This document shows, in pieces, positions 1-14,688 of a stretch of 64,000 bases of DNA. The stretch lies in contig BRON01000001.1 in the NCBI GenBank assembly GCA_024345305.1, positions 3,162,001 through 3,226,000 on the forward strand, given 5' to 3'. The translations under genes and the position numbers were made by a program. The stretch is from Mrakia gelida. Its lineage: Eukaryota > Basidiomycota > Tremellomycetes > Cystofilobasidiales > Mrakiaceae. Under the pieces are notes generated by a model, which saw only the letters and a list, made by a program, of their open reading frames with translations, was not told the origin of the DNA and did no database searches. Positions within the stretch are counted from its first letter, which is position 1. The number at the start of each line of letters is the position of its first letter.

Positions 1-2823
1 ACGAGAGCAGCCGAGACAGTCAGGTTGTAGATAGCGAGAGCTCGAGCTCGAAGAGAAACTGCAAAGCGAAGATTGAAGGTTGTCAGCTCGGTCTTGAAGG
101 AAAAGGGAAAGAAAACGACCGTACGGGGCATGATCTCGATGATGTAAACAACCTGGATGGGTTGCCAGATTAAGTTGAAGATCCCGTTGAAAATGAAAAT
201 CTTTTACGACGAGGGGGAAGAAATGGGTCAACTCTACTCAAATTTTCGTCTTGTAGCAGCGAACACAAAGACCGGACTCGAGAAGCCCTCCTCTCCGTCC
301 GGCGAACACCCCCTTCCCGCACGAGGGGCTTCGTCGAGTCTGCGGAAAGACTCTGGACTCACAAATGCGAGAACCGCTTTTCCAGCAGCGTTGTTGGGAG
401 AGCCAGCGGTGACCGACATCTCGTCTGAGCGAAACAAAGGAGATAAAGGGTGATCAGCTTCGAAAACTCTCACGCATCGGATTCGACTTCGCGGGACTTA
501 CACTTCGCCTCGGCGATGGTCCAGGCAACGCTGAGGTGAATCGAAACGAGATGGGTAGAGGTGTCAGGTCTTCGAGTACTACCTTGACCGAAGGAGGGGA
601 AGCCCGTCGTCCGAAGACGCGTCGTCTTCTCGACGCCTCCCTCCTTCTCGTCCTCTCGTCGGTTTGATAACTCACAATCCGCAAAGCATAGCAACACCAC
701 ATCCGATGAAAGCTGGTCTCCTGCCGATCTTGTCGATGAAGAAAGCTCCGCTGTGGGCGAGAGGGAAGAGTCGAGGCGGTCAGCTCGACGTGTTCGTCCC
801 CACTTGTTAGCCCTCGCTTCGACGCGGTACTTACATCATGCTGACGACCCAACAGTACCTTTGGAAGAAAGAAAAAGACGAGACGAGTAAGCAGCCGACG
901 ACGCGAGGCGCGAAGAAAGCGCAACGCGAGGCACAAAGAGGGCGCAGGAACCAACGTGTTGAGGATACCGTTCAGACGCGTTTGACTCTCAGCATCGGTG
1001 ATCCCTATGTTGGTCAAGACGATGGAGAGCTTTGAAAGGAAGAAAAAAGCAAGACGAGACAAGTCAGCAGCCGACGACGCGACGCACGAAGAGAGCGCAA
1101 GACCCAGGGAGGCGATGTGGGACGAACGTAGTAGGTGATGAGTCCGGTTCCCGACCACTGAGAGAAAAATCCGACTAAGAGAAGAAGAAGGAACGAGCGT
1201 CAGCGATCGGTCAGCGGGGAGAATCAGCGGGGAGGACGAAAAGCGCGTCGAGACTCACCACACACGACGATGAGGAGACGCCTCCTGTTTCCCTTGGTCT
1301 TGAAGAAGTTGAGGTAGCTGGAGTTCTCGTTGATCTCGCGATCAACGATGCAGGCTTGCTCGATCTCCGCCATTTCGAGACCGATGATCGGGTCGTCGGG
1401 ATCTCCGTTGGCGTGGTAGCGAGTGATGAGAGCCTGGGCTTCCTCAATCCTTCCTTGATCTACCAGCCACCTGGGAGACTCGGGCACGAACCTGAAACGA
1501 AGCGAAGTGATGCGTTAGTCTTGAGAAGCGGTTGGACGACTGTCGAAGTTCTCGCGACCGACTCACCAGATCAAGGCGACTTGAATGATGCTCGCAGCTC
1601 CTTGGAGAAGAGCTGGGATCCTCCACGACCAGTTGTTGTCGATCCTGAAGGTTCCGAAGGTGATCCAGGCAGCGATGGTCGCTCCCAAACCCCAGACGGA
1701 GTTGTAGAGAGAGGTCATGGGAGTTCGTTGATCAGGGTAAGCCAACTCGAGGATGAGAAGGGGAGCGGCTGAGGGGAGGATGAGGGAAGGTGAGGATAAG
1801 AGGGGGGAGAATGAGAGAAGGGGAGGATGGGAGAAGGGGAGGATGAGAAAGAAAGGGATGAGAAGGGGACGCGTCGAGGAAAGGTTGAGTCAGCGTTCGT
1901 CGCTTATTCATCGCCCTCTTTTGGCCAAATATTTACCAGTAATCGAGACGCCGAGTCCAAAACCGATGAAGAACCTAGAGGAAGGGAGAAGGTCAGGATC
2001 CCAGTACAGCTTTCAGCGAAGCGGGGGAGGGATCGACTCACCGAGCAGCAATGAACATTCCAGTGCCGGTGGAGCCAGTCTGAAGACCGATACCGAGAAG
2101 CATGATGATCTGAGCGAGCGTGGGAGGAGGGGAGTGTAAGGAGGGAGTCGAGGCGAAGGACGTGAACGGGGCGAGAGGGAGAGAGGCAAAGTAGAACTCA
2201 CGGAGCCCGAGAAGATTCCCATTCTTCGTCCCCACCGATCTGACACGTAGGCCTGGATAGGCTGAGATGCGATCTGTCCGATGTTGGGGATGCTGAGGAA
2301 AGGGAGTAAGAGACAGAAGAAACGCTCGCGTGAGTCGGCGGATCGGATCGAGCGACGAGGTCGACGTCGAGCACTCACGCGTTGAGGATGGCGAGAGAAG
2401 TTCCCGTAGGATAGCCGAAGTATTCCTCCCAAGGCTCGAGTGATTGGAGACCCTACAAATGGAATGAAGGAGATAAGGTCAAGTCAGATTCAGAAGCGTA
2501 CGGAGGAGAAAGGAAGGAGAGAAGGTAAAGTGAGCTCGAGAGGCGCACGGAGGAGACGGTGAGTCCCCGCCCGTCGATTCAGAGCTCTCGACGCTAGACT
2601 GAGCACGTACGTTGAGCATCGTTCCATCGAAGCCGGTGGCAAAGCTATCAGAACGAAGAAGGTCAGCTGTGGATCTCTAGATAGGAAGAAGGGAGGGAAG
2701 AGAGCAGTGGACGAACGAGGAAAGAAGAGCGAGGCAGAGGACGAGGTTGAGCACGATTATGCCTCTGTTCGAGAAGTAACCCATCTTCTTGGTGGCGATA
2801 ACATCCTCGAGAGTAAGAGCCAT
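1..2823 (-). CDS. MFS sugar permease, lactose-permease/hexose-transporter type (C-terminus off the left edge)
   Basis: A proton-coupled plasma-membrane sugar transporter of the major facilitator sugar-porter family, read through many short introns. Seen in order: N-terminus with TKKMGYFSNRGIIVLNLVL (first membrane segment), ATGFDGTMLN, a loop with SDRWGRRMGIF (the D-R-x-G-R-R signature between helices 2 and 3), AYPDQRTPMTSLYNSVWG, WSWRIPALLQG, PESPRWLVDQGR (the P-E-S-P-R-W signature) near 1450-1487, then SQWSGTGLITYY near 1150 and VVYIIEIMP near 130. The order and motifs match the lactose-permease branch, whose members carry disaccharides or hexoses. The ATG at 2821-2823 follows a likely acceptor and has a good context; an additional upstream coding exon cannot be excluded. 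The gene lies downstream of a beta-glucosidase on the same strand, which favours a beta-glucoside or cellobiose substrate, but that is inference. The last helices and the stop lie outside the window. Confidence 0.85.
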
Positions 2824-3538
2824 GGCTGAGAAGTTGATGAGAAGGGTGTCGGTGGTGGTTGGGAGTCAGAAGGAAAGGAAAGGCCGACGAAGGAAGTCAG
2901 CGGGCGTTCCTTATCTTCGAGCTCGCATCTCGCTCGGCAACTCCGGAAAAAGAAGCGACGAGGAAACGGAGTCATCCGACGTGCCTACAACGAGAAGATT
3001 TCCAGTGGGAGTCTCGTGGTCCTGTTCTAGATCGCAAATTTGACCTCTCCTGCGTCTCTTAGTTCGTTTCGCAAGAAGGGAGGTGACCGTGCTCTCCCTG
3101 TCCCTCTCCTCCCTTGTCTCCTGCTGCTTCTTCCCTCGGTCGTTTCGCCGACTTCAAGGAGGTTTCGCATCGTGGCGTTGGGTATTTCGCAGCTCAGCTC
3201 GACGAAGCTTGGCCTTCCTTCTCGAAGCAGACAAAGCTCCGAGCGAGCTTCGTCCCAAAAGGGAAAAAAAGGCGAGATCGAAGCGTCAGCGACGCGTCTG
3301 CATCTTCTTGTCACGTCGAGCTTGGGTTGCCATCCACACTGATTTCTTAGCTATGTACACCGTCACCTCCTGACCAGACTCTGCAGCCTTCAACGCGGTC
3401 TGTGCTCCGGCGGAACGTCGAAGTCTTCGCGAAACTCACCTCACGCGCCGCGAAATCTGTATCGTCGATTTTCCGTCTCTGATCGGAGCAGATTGAAGTA
3501 GGCAGTCAGTTCAATCATGAAGATACGAGATAGATACA
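2824..3538. other. Spacer between beta-glucosidase stop and permease start
   Basis: This 0.7 kb holds the beta-glucosidase 3' end and the permease promoter and leader. On the minus strand a CTGAC branch-like site lies about 45 bases before an acceptor-like CAG next to the permease ATG, so the leader probably contains an intron. A donor-like GTGAGT occurs near 3440. I could not define a first exon. Confidence 0.4.
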
Positions 3539-6631
<3,093 letters not shown>

Positions 6632-7173
6632 GGTTCGAGAGGCGGGATGATGGGTTGAGGGCTGAACAAAACGTCGGCAAAAAGAGAAGGTGTGAGCTCG
6701 ATCAGAACGCGCTCCTCTCGTTCGGTCAAGTCGCCGGCGGTTCGTTGGTCTTCGCAGGGAAGAGGGCTGCTCACAATGATAGGTGCTTGACCAAAAGAGG
6801 AAGTTGAGCCAGTTCGAGCTCCTTTGGATCCGAAAGAGAGTCGCTGAACGAAGGGGAGAAGGGAAGGTCAGAACCGGAAGGAAATGAAGTGCTGGAAGGA
6901 GAGCGACTTCGGTGGGAGCTGCTGGCTCGCTCAGGTGCATGCTCGTACGCGGTGAGATCGAGGAACTGAAGCTCAAACTGAGATTCGTGTCGAAAAAGGC
7001 GCAAATGAGAGAAACGAACCCGACCTCCGAGAGAAGCTCGAAAGAAAGGAAACGCGTCTCGCTCGAACGTCTCGACGACGCGGTCCTGCGGTGGAAGAAA
7101 GATAGCCAGATGAGGGCCCGTCAGCGTTCGGATCAGACCTACAGATAATTGTTCCCAGCGTTACTCACCTCGA
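6632..7173. other. Spacer: beta-glucosidase promoter and F-box-like gene 3' end
   Basis: About 540 bases with no gene I can support. It should hold the beta-glucosidase promoter and leader. Intron-like GTGAGC and CTGAC pieces on the minus strand near 6690-6870 suggest a spliced 5' leader. A GACGCGTC-related site (AACGCGTC) sits near 7051. Confidence 0.35.
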
Positions 7174-8370
7174 TCAGATCTCCTCGACCTCCTCAACAAC
7201 CCCCAATCCCTCCTCGAACCCAACCTCTCTCCCATCCTCCTCGACCCACGCCCAATTCTTCCCCTTCACCACCTCCAGCATAGCCGCCTCCAGTTCCTCA
7301 TCGTCCTCCAGATCCAGCATATGATAAACTAGACCCTGCTGTCCCGCCTCCCATACAATCTCGTTCCAGAACAGCCGACGCACGACAGGGTCCGAGGGGA
7401 ACGCAACGAAGCGAATGTTGCTGGCCATGGACTCGAACTCCTCGAACGTTCCGAAGGTGCGAGTGAGTCTGCTGAGGAGGGGTGGGAGGGTCCGCATAGA
7501 AGGGTGGGTAACGGCGTCGTCGTTCTTGTTGTTGTTGTCTTTGCGAGGGTAGACCAAGTATTTCCTCACCTCCTCCTGAGGCCAATACCCGGCACTGCCC
7601 AGCTCCCAGTCCCTCGTTCGACCCCTCAGATCTACCCAGATATTCTTCGACTCCAGCGACTGCCAGAACCGGTACTGCTCCATCGAGTTCTCCATCTCCA
7701 ACGCTCTCAGCACAACCTCCTTGAGCCGCGTCGACCCAACCGGCGTTGCCTCCCGCTCGAAACGCCCTCGCTGCTCGGGAAACTCCGCCAACGGATCGTT
7801 GATCTCCTTCCTGTAGAACTCGAGATGGCGGTGCTCGAGCTGGCGAAGCAGGTGAGGTGACCAAGGAGGATGGGAGGAGGAGCAGGAGGAGGAGTGAAGG
7901 ACGATCCTGTCGAGGTTTGGGAAGTGGGAAGGGTGGGTGACCGAGATCAAGGCAGGGGATGGTCGATCCTCTTCAAAGCAAAAGAAGCTCTCGTCCCTCG
8001 CCTGCTGGTATCGATCTGGAGGAAGCGAGATTCCGTCGGGCCCGAGAGCGACGGGGAGGACAACGTCGAGGTCGAAACGAAGCTCGCGGACCCAGCTCCT
8101 CCTCGTTTTCGCTTCCTCGCCGTCCCCTGCGAGGAGTCCAGATCCACCTTGTAGGGGAAGCCAGTGATGGGTACTGGTGATGCTGACGGAGTAGAAGAGG
8201 GCGGGGAGGACGAGGAGTCGGAACGCTCTTGAGACGAGGAGGAGGGAGGTTGAGCCTCGAGTAGGAGTGAGGAGGGTGAAGTCGTCCTCGGGAGTGTGCA
8301 GGAGTTCGTCTCGTTTGAAGTAGTAGTAGATGATCCTCTCGAGGATCTCGGTAGGGAAGGGTTGGACCAT
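7174..8370 (-). CDS. F-box-like protein, family A (intact copy), 398 aa
   Basis: An intronless reading frame of 398 residues. The N-terminus FPTEILERIIYYYFKRDE is followed by STSLLLVSRAFRLLVLPALFY, the layout of an F-box-like helix bundle (P-x-E-I-L...L-V-S-R...L-P-x-L-F-Y) that would recruit a protein to an SCF ubiquitin ligase; the assignment is by pattern and is inference. The rest is a lineage-type region with no repeat I recognise, ending in a highly conserved block (FVAFPSDP, WAWVEEDGREVGFEEG) and an acidic tail. I chose the ATG at 8368-8370 because the two broken paralogues begin at the same place (MAKPFPTEIL, MVRAFPTEIL); the upstream open frame is Ser/Pro low-complexity and contains a run of 16 C in the leader. 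Arranged head-to-head with the family B gene at 8866. Paralogues at 16238 and 31605 are disrupted, so this is the only intact family A member here. Confidence 0.8.
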   Translation of the reverse strand: MVQPFPTEILERIIYYYFKRDELLHTPEDDFTLLTPTRGSTSLLLVSRAFRLLVLPALFYSVSITSTHHWLPLQGGSGLLAGDGEEAKTRRSWVRELRFDLDVVLPVALGPDGISLPPDRYQQARDESFFCFEEDRPSPALISVTHPSHFPNLDRIVLHSSSCSSSHPPWSPHLLRQLEHRHLEFYRKEINDPLAEFPEQRGRFEREATPVGSTRLKEVVLRALEMENSMEQYRFWQSLESKNIWVDLRGRTRDWELGSAGYWPQEEVRKYLVYPRKDNNNKNDDAVTHPSMRTLPPLLSRLTRTFGTFEEFESMASNIRFVAFPSDPVVRRLFWNEIVWEAGQQGLVYHMLDLEDDEELEAAMLEVVKGKNWAWVEEDGREVGFEEGLGVVEEVEEI

Positions 8371-8865
8371 CTTGAGGAAGGGAGGAAGGGAGGGAGTGAA
8401 GAGAGAGGGAGGAAGGGAAGGGGGGGGGGGGGGGGAGGAGGGAGGTCTGGACGAGCGCTTGAAGGTGATGGGAGGGTTCGAATGGGCTGCTGATGGAGAT
8501 GACGAGGGGGGAGAGAACGAGGGGGAGGTGATAGATAGATTCCCTTTCCGATGAAATCTTGAAATCAATGCTGGTGGTTGGAGGGAGACGAAGGGAATGA
8601 AGGGGAAGGAGGAAGGAAAGGTGAGCTCGCTCGGAGTGTTGGCTGATTTTGCCTCCGTCTCCTGACCTTTATTAGGATCTGAAAAACGTGAAAGTCTTCC
8701 AGTAATACTCTTAGTACAAGATAAGCTACTTCGGCAACTTTTAAATCTTCCTGAAAAGCGCCGTCGGACGGCTCTCTCAAACTGCCTCCTCTCGTCCTCC
8801 CTTCTTGACCTCAACGGTCATCTCCTCTCCTCCCCCTTCTCTCTTCTCCTTCCATCCTCCTCGAT
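8371..8865. promoter_or_regulatory. Divergent promoter region with polypurine tracts and a 16-G run
   Basis: About 500 bases shared by two divergent F-box-like genes. From about 8375 to 8460 the plus strand is almost pure purine, with an uninterrupted run of 16 G at 8420-8435 lying about 50 bases upstream of the family A ATG; on that gene's own strand it is a C run in the leader. The other half, just before 8866, is a CT-rich tract on the plus strand. Each gene therefore has a pyrimidine-rich leader on its coding strand. Confidence 0.5.
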
Positions 8866-9938
8866 ATGGCTTTCGACAGTTCTACCTCTCCCTCTACACT
8901 GCTCCCTCTCCTCCCTGTGGAAGTCAAATCCACCACAATCCGCTTCTGCGATCCCTCGACGCTCGGACAGGTCTCCCAAGTCTGCCTCGCCTTCCTCGAG
9001 CTCGCCTTCCCGCTCGTCTACGAAGACGCTGTCCTCATAGGTCCAGAGGCTCTGGAATCCTTCTTCTGCGAGAGGGTGAGTCTTCTTCCATCTGTCTTCT
9101 AGTCCAGGACTGCACGACGACTGCTGAACCTCGTTTCGTTGGCTGTGAACAGCCCTCTTCGACCCAACAAGCTCACCTCGCACCCTTCCTCTCTCTCTCT
9201 CAAACTCGATCCATCACCTTCCTCCCCGACGGTCTCATCACCCGTGAGCTTCGTCTCCACAAGGATCGTCTTCCTTTCAACGTCCTCCCTCTCGACACTC
9301 TCACACTTCGACCCAAGGCCTTCGAAACCAGAGAAGCAGCAGCTCGCGTGGCCGATGAGAGGATGTGGACCTCCTTCCTCTCCCTCCTCAATCCCCTTCG
9401 AGTCAGCGTTATCGGCATCAGAGACGATCTGTCCAAGCCCTACGCCCTCTTCCCCAGCGTTGCTCTCCACGAGAAGACTCTCGAATGGAAGAGGGTGGAG
9501 CTGCTCGAGTTCACCAACGCTTCGGCGTCGAGGTTCCTCGGATACTCGTTCTTCCTCATCCTCATCGGACGAGAGGCAGGAGGGTCGCCTTCTCCCCTCC
9601 AGATCGTCTACAACCTTCATCAGCAGTGGCAGGAGTACCCCAATGTCTTCCCAATTGATCGAATTGTCCTCTACGACCTTTCGTGGCTCGGTAACGACGG
9701 TGCCGCAGCGGAGTACGGACATCCGATCTTCACGTTTCCCTTCGTCGATGCTGTCGTACGAGTCAGAGACGAGGACGAAGGGTGGGAGTTTATGGAGGAT
9801 ATCGAGCATGGGTGGAGTGCGATGGATACTTCGGATGGGGCGATGACAGAGTGGAGGAAGAGGTTGAGGTTCGAGGTTGTCGAGATGGAGGAGGACGAGG
9901 ACGAGGAGGCTTCTTCGGAGAGCGAAAACGACGGTTGA
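8866..9938 (+). CDS. F-box-like protein, family B
   Basis: A two-exon gene. Exon 1 starts at ATG 8866 (MAFDSSTSPSTLLPLLPVEV) and ends after FFCER; the intron runs from GTGAGT near 9076 to an acceptor near 9152, and exon 2 then reads PSSTQQAHLAPF onward to the stop at 9936-9938. The N-terminus (PVEV...DPSTLGQVSQVCLAFLELAFPLVYED) fits the pattern of F-box-like proteins, with a short helical bundle and then a substrate-side region of unknown fold; this is inferred. The C-terminus is very acidic (EMEEDEDEEASSESENDG). Two relatives, at 28657 and 30184, share the DPxTL...FL...PLxYxD...LxxxFCxR block and an intron at the same place after FCxR. Head-to-head with the family A gene at 8370, probably sharing a promoter. 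Confidence 0.75.
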
Positions 9939-10538
9939 GTCAGTGAGTACTCGATCCTATCCTTTACTAATTCCGCTTGGATACTGACCCACCTCTATCT
10001 ATCTCTCTTTCCGAAGCTCCTCCCCAGCCTCGCTCGGACTCTCCTTCGTCGCGACGCGTCGAAGCTCGCTCATCATCCTCGTCTTTTCTTCCTCTCCTCC
10101 TCTACCTGCCGACTTCGTAGCTGTTTCGTAACACAATGCATAATCTTTCCTCGCGATACGAAAACTCATTTGTCTTTCTACCTGCTTTACCTCTCCTTTC
10201 TTTCCCTTTCTTCATTTCGCTTCGTCGACGATCCATCTTCGTTCCTCGCTCTCTTCCCGCCTTGCTCTCGCAATAGTCACCTTCTCTGAAAGCTTCAAGG
10301 ATACTCGGCGCTTTCAACAGACGAGTATAGAGAGCCAAGATGGAGATCGAGATCAACCAAAGAAACCTGATCGAGAAGTCGAAACCAAGATATCAACGAC
10401 GCGTCGAGAACGAGAGGAGTTCGCCTCGCTTGCTGAGCCGAACCAAAAGCAAACAACAAATACAAAGGAGAAGATAGGGACGCAAGTCGTAAGGTAGCCG
10501 AAGGAGGGAAGGGAATTGAAGAGAAGATGTAGGGTTGA
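9939..10538. other. Spacer between convergent genes
   Basis: About 600 bases between the stop codons of two convergent genes. It holds both 3' ends. No coding signal is convincing in any frame. GACGCGTC-type sites occur near 10053 and 10400. Confidence 0.4.
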
Positions 10539-13500
10539 TCAGGCGACGGTGGTCGAGATGGGGTTGGGGAGAACCTTCGCTTCCCGGCTGATGAAAGAGA
10601 CAAAGAGAGAGGTCGGGTCAGTTGGGACTCGATTCGATGAGTGTAAGGAGAGAAGCAAGGGGAACTTACTTTCGGTCGGCCTGAGAGAGATGAGCCTGGT
10701 CGGGAACGGGGAAAGCCTCGCCTTCGATGTGTTCGGGGTAGTCTGGTCGAGGAGAAAAGAACGAGGAGGGAAAGAGGTCAGGACTTGCGGACGTCGAGCA
10801 GAGGACCGTAGCAGAGGGTGAAGAGAATGACTCACCAGCCTTCCTGTTCTTCTCGTCGAGTTCAGCGTCGACCTGAGCGGTTCCGAAGCCGTCGTCCGTG
10901 TCGTCGAGTCCCAGTCGAGCTCGGTTCGTCTCCTCTCGCTTGTGAAGGTATCCTCCGAGGAAGAAAAGCCCGGTGGAGACGATGGTGCAGGCGATGGCGG
11001 TTGAGTATCTGCGAGAAGATGGAAGGAGTCGCGAGGTCGGCGAGAGGGGAAAAGAAGAAGAAGACGAACACACGACGCGTCGTCCAATCACTCACCCTTT
11101 GGTCCATCGAGGAGCCTCGGTAGTCTTGTAAGCGACGAGAGGGATCCAAGCGAAGAAGGCCCATCCAAAGCAGAAGACCGATCCCATGACGACGGCTCGT
11201 TCCTCCGCGTTCCTCTTTGTGAGTCGATTGATCCATCCGAAGAAGAGAGGGTTGGGAGCTCCCATCAAACCGAGCATGAAGTACCCAGCCCACTTCAAGG
11301 AATCAGGGACCGTCCAGATTCGAAGCACGACGACGGCGAAGAGGTTGATTCCTTGGACGACTCCGAGCATGCTGGAGGCGAAGGGAAGAGGTGAGGGAGG
11401 GAGTCAGTTCGAACTCGAGATGGGAACGCAGGTCAAACCTGAGAGTAAGAAGCCATGGGGGTTTGAGACTCACACCCAAATGTTCCAGATTCCTGCAAGG
11501 GAACCGGTGATGAAGGTGGTGACGGCGATGATAGCGTAGATACTAGAGAGAAACAAATGGAAGTCAGCGTGGATCGAGGACGCGTCTCGAACTCCGTGCT
11601 CGATCTTACTCACCCGGTGGGTATAGTGTTGATGAGCTCAACAGAGTACTTGGGAGTTCCATCGGCCTTCATGACAGACTTGAGCCAGAGAGTCATCTGG
11701 AAAGAAGAGGGAAGAGCGGAAGGAGAGAGAGCGAAGTCGTCAGATCAATCGACTGTTTCGCTGAACTCGAGAGCTGAACGAAGTAGTCTGCTCACCTGAC
11801 CAGCGGGGTAGGTCTCGATGAGGAATATGGTGATAAGCGCAGTGCAGAGCCAAATATGCTAACACGACGGCGGAAAAAGAAGAAGGAACGAGCGAGAACG
11901 AGTCAGCTCGCTAGCAGACGCGTTTCGCCCCACCGTCGAATCGATGAGATCGCACGAAAGCCGACGAAGGAGGAATGAAGAGAAAGACTCACCCAAGACT
12001 TGAGGATGTCGGCGAAAGTCTTGAGGGTGATCTTCTTGGAGGTCGCGACTCCATCGTCTCGCATCCTCTTCTGAGCAAGAAGCTGCTCGTCCTCCCTCAT
12101 CCACCAGATCCTCTTTCCGGAGGGAAGTCCAGGGAAAAAGATGAGGCCGACGATGGCGACGGGGATGGTGATGATGGCATCGATCTGGAAGCCAGCAGAT
12201 AAGAGGGAGGAGAGGGAACGACGATGCGAAAAGGGAAAATGACGAGGTCAGCTTCGATAGGTGGAGGAGACTTGAAGAACGAGAGCGGAAGAGACGAGAG
12301 CAGGGACGTACGATGAAGATCCACTGGTATCCTCGCACTGGTAGGGAGAAGGAGATGAGAAGGGAGTAAAGTCAGCGAAAATCGCTGGAGCTCGAGACGC
12401 CACGCGTCGAAAGGAAGAAGTACGAAGGAAGAAGAGGACGAACGGCCAAGTCTCCCGTCAAGTCCTTTGAATGCTCCAGCCTGGAGGTAGCCCCTAAAAT
12501 AAGGAAAGGGTGGAGAGGAAGGAGTTTAGCTTCACGAATCGAAGGCACAGGGCAGAAGGCAAGAGACGACTCGACGACTTACGAGAACATCTGTCCGAGC
12601 GAGTTACCGATCATGAAGACGGCTGATCGCTTGAAAAGTTCGTCACCTGGGGCGAAAAGAAGAGGCGGCAAAGCGAGAAGGCAAGAGAGACAGTCAGAGA
12701 TCCGCCTGCAGTCGAGTCGTCGAGAAGGACGCAGATGGCTTCGAACTCACCTCGATACCACGATCCGAGAACGTAGTTGACTCCAGTGTATGAAGGAATG
12801 GCGAGAGCTCCGAGGAAGAATCTGAAGTTCAGCGGAGCAACAGAGGAAATCAGCTCAACGAGCGAAAACAACGCGTCGAGCGAGACAAGATCTGCGTGAG
12901 GAGCAAGATGCTCACCGAATGACGTAGACCTGCTGAACATTGTGAATCTTGACTTGACCGAAGGTGAGGATACCTGAACGGGAGAGTGGAGCAAAGGCAG
13001 GAAGTCAGAAACGTGACGCGTCGACTCGAGAAGAGAAAGGGAAAGAGAGACGAGTCGCTCACCCCAAGCGAGCTAGAACGTCGAAGGTGGGCAGAGCGAA
13101 TGAGTCAGCTTCGAGCGGAGAAAGAAGGGCTCCGAAGGAAAACGGGCGAAGACGAACCTCGACTCCCGGAAGCAACCATCGAGCGACTCCAGGTCGAGAA
13201 ATGAAGAGCAAGGTGGGGATCTATGGAAAGGCGGGGGGTCAGCGAGCCGAAGGCAAAGCGGCGGAGAAAGGGAGAGAAGGACGGACCTGGAAAACCATGT
13301 ATCTGCGGGGAGGAAGAAAAGGAAAAGGCGAGAGAGATCAGCTTCTGCTCGTTCGATCGTTCCCACTTCTTCCTCAAGACGTCTCTCCCTCGGGGACTCA
13401 CCCGATGTAGTAGAAGAATCCGAACCAAGCATACTCTTCCTTCTGGATATTGAGAGCTTCCTTGAGCCCTAGGAGCGAGTGAGAGAGAGAAGGAAGCGAG

Positions 13501-14300
13501 AGTCAGCGATTCGGATCCTTCAACGCGTTGCGGACTTCGACCTTCTCGCAGAGACGCAAGGAAGGACTCACCTGAGACGTAGGCATTGTTGATGTTAGAT
13601 CTAGTGGTGTGCGAAGGAGCGGGGTTGGAAGATAGAAGGAAGCGGGACGAGAAGGGCGAGGGTAAGAGAGGCGCGACAACGAAACGTCGGAGGGAGGGAG
13701 AGCGGGAAGGACGACTTACGAATCGAGGTATCTGAACGATGCAGATGAAGCAGCGAAGGTGGAGGATGTCAGCGTGTGTCCTAGTAGTATGACCTCCGCC
13801 TCTTGAACTCTCTTCGAAAACAAGAAGCAAAGGAGGGCTCACTTCAAAAAGAAGCACGAAGCTCCAAATCCAACGAGAGCCCAATCGAGCTTCTTGACGA
13901 GTTTCTTCTCCTCGGGGCTCATCCTAGCAGGGTACCAGTCGAAGATGTACTTCATGATTCCCATGAACTGTCGTCGAGCGAAGAAGAACAGAAGGTCGAA
14001 AGTGGGCGGAGAGGGTAATAGGTCGAGGGGGGGAGGAGTTTGTTCGGACGAGTTGCGACAGTGGAGCGAGGACGAGGTGGGAGGTGGGAGGGGGGGAGGG
14101 AGATCTCGGTCAGTCGAGTGGTCAAGGAGGTGAATCAGAAAAAGAGAAAATCTGCTTACAGTCCTAGGCGCATCACTCTCGATAGCAAGGACGACTTTCC
14201 TCTTCTGTCGCTCTCCCGTCTCGTCATCTCCCACCTTCTCGTCGTAGTCCTCGTCGACGTGCTTCTCCTCGGTGTGTTGCGACTGCTGGAGGGTAGCCAT
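10539..14300 (-). CDS. MFS anion:cation symporter, Dal5/allantoate-permease type
   Basis: A 12-helix plasma-membrane permease of the ACS/Dal5 family, which imports organic anions and vitamins such as allantoate, pantothenate, nicotinate or biotin precursors. Seen: a charged cytosolic N-terminus MATLQQSQHTEEKHVDED, DWALVGFGASCFFLKYLD, SNINNAYVSGLKEALN (the family's YLD-S-N-x-x-N-A-Y-V-S-G signature, split by introns), FFYYIGYMVFQIP, VRFFLGALAIPSYTGVN, WYRGDELFKRSAVFMIGN, WIFIIDAIITIPVAIVG, GMMGAPNPLFFGWIN-like helix 10 region and AFFAWIPLVAYKTTEAPRW. The ATG is at 14298-14300 and the TGA at 10539-10541 after NPISTTVA. At least twelve short introns interrupt it; many contain GACGCGTC close to the CTGAC branch site. 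The substrate cannot be told from sequence. Neighbours give no operon-like clue. Confidence 0.9.
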
Positions 14301-14688
14301 GGTTAGGGTTGTTCTTGAAGGTGCTGATGGTTCGAGAAGATGGTGGTTGAGAGGGAAGGAAGGGATTGCAGAACGAAAGTGGATCAAACAGCAGGAGGCT
14401 GAGTATGGAGCAATCCTGCACCGAGAGACGCCGCTAGCAGGTCTCGTGTTCGAGGGATGCTGATGGATCAGAGCATTCGACCGAAGGAATAGCCAAGTTA
14501 GCGCGTGCGAGGAGCAAGGAAGGGCGGGAAGCGGGAAGAGCGCGATTCGAACTCACTCGAACGAGAACCAAACCTCCGCGGACGCCCCCTGACCGCGAGA
14601 AGCCAGATCTGGACGCGAGAGAAAGCGATCAAGGCTCTGAAAAGAGCTGTGTCAGCTACAGCTCAAGGGAAGTCGGAAAATCTGCTCT
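14301..14688. promoter_or_regulatory. Upstream region of the Dal5-type permease
   Basis: About 390 bases that should carry the permease promoter. No ORF is supported. A TAGCCAAGTTAG string and a GATTCGAACTC string, resembling tRNA A and B boxes, were tested and rejected as a tRNA. Confidence 0.35.

Noticed and set aside
454..1158. 234-codon minus-strand open frame
   Set aside because: It runs through introns of the sugar permease; only short pieces match the family, and the rest is Arg/Ser-rich intron translation.
8371..8814. N-terminal extension of the family A protein to an upstream Met
   Set aside because: The extension is low-complexity Ser/Pro encoded by the polypyrimidine leader, and the paralogues begin at the position of the ATG at 8370.
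13105..13884. 259-codon minus-strand open frame
   Set aside because: Lies across exons and introns of the Dal5-type permease in a wrong frame; no family pattern.
14480..14600. Possible tRNA: A-box-like TAGCCAAGTTAG and B-box-like GATTCGAACTC on the plus strand
   Set aside because: The sequences flanking the T-loop do not pair as a T stem, and no acceptor or D stem can be formed, so no cloverleaf results.
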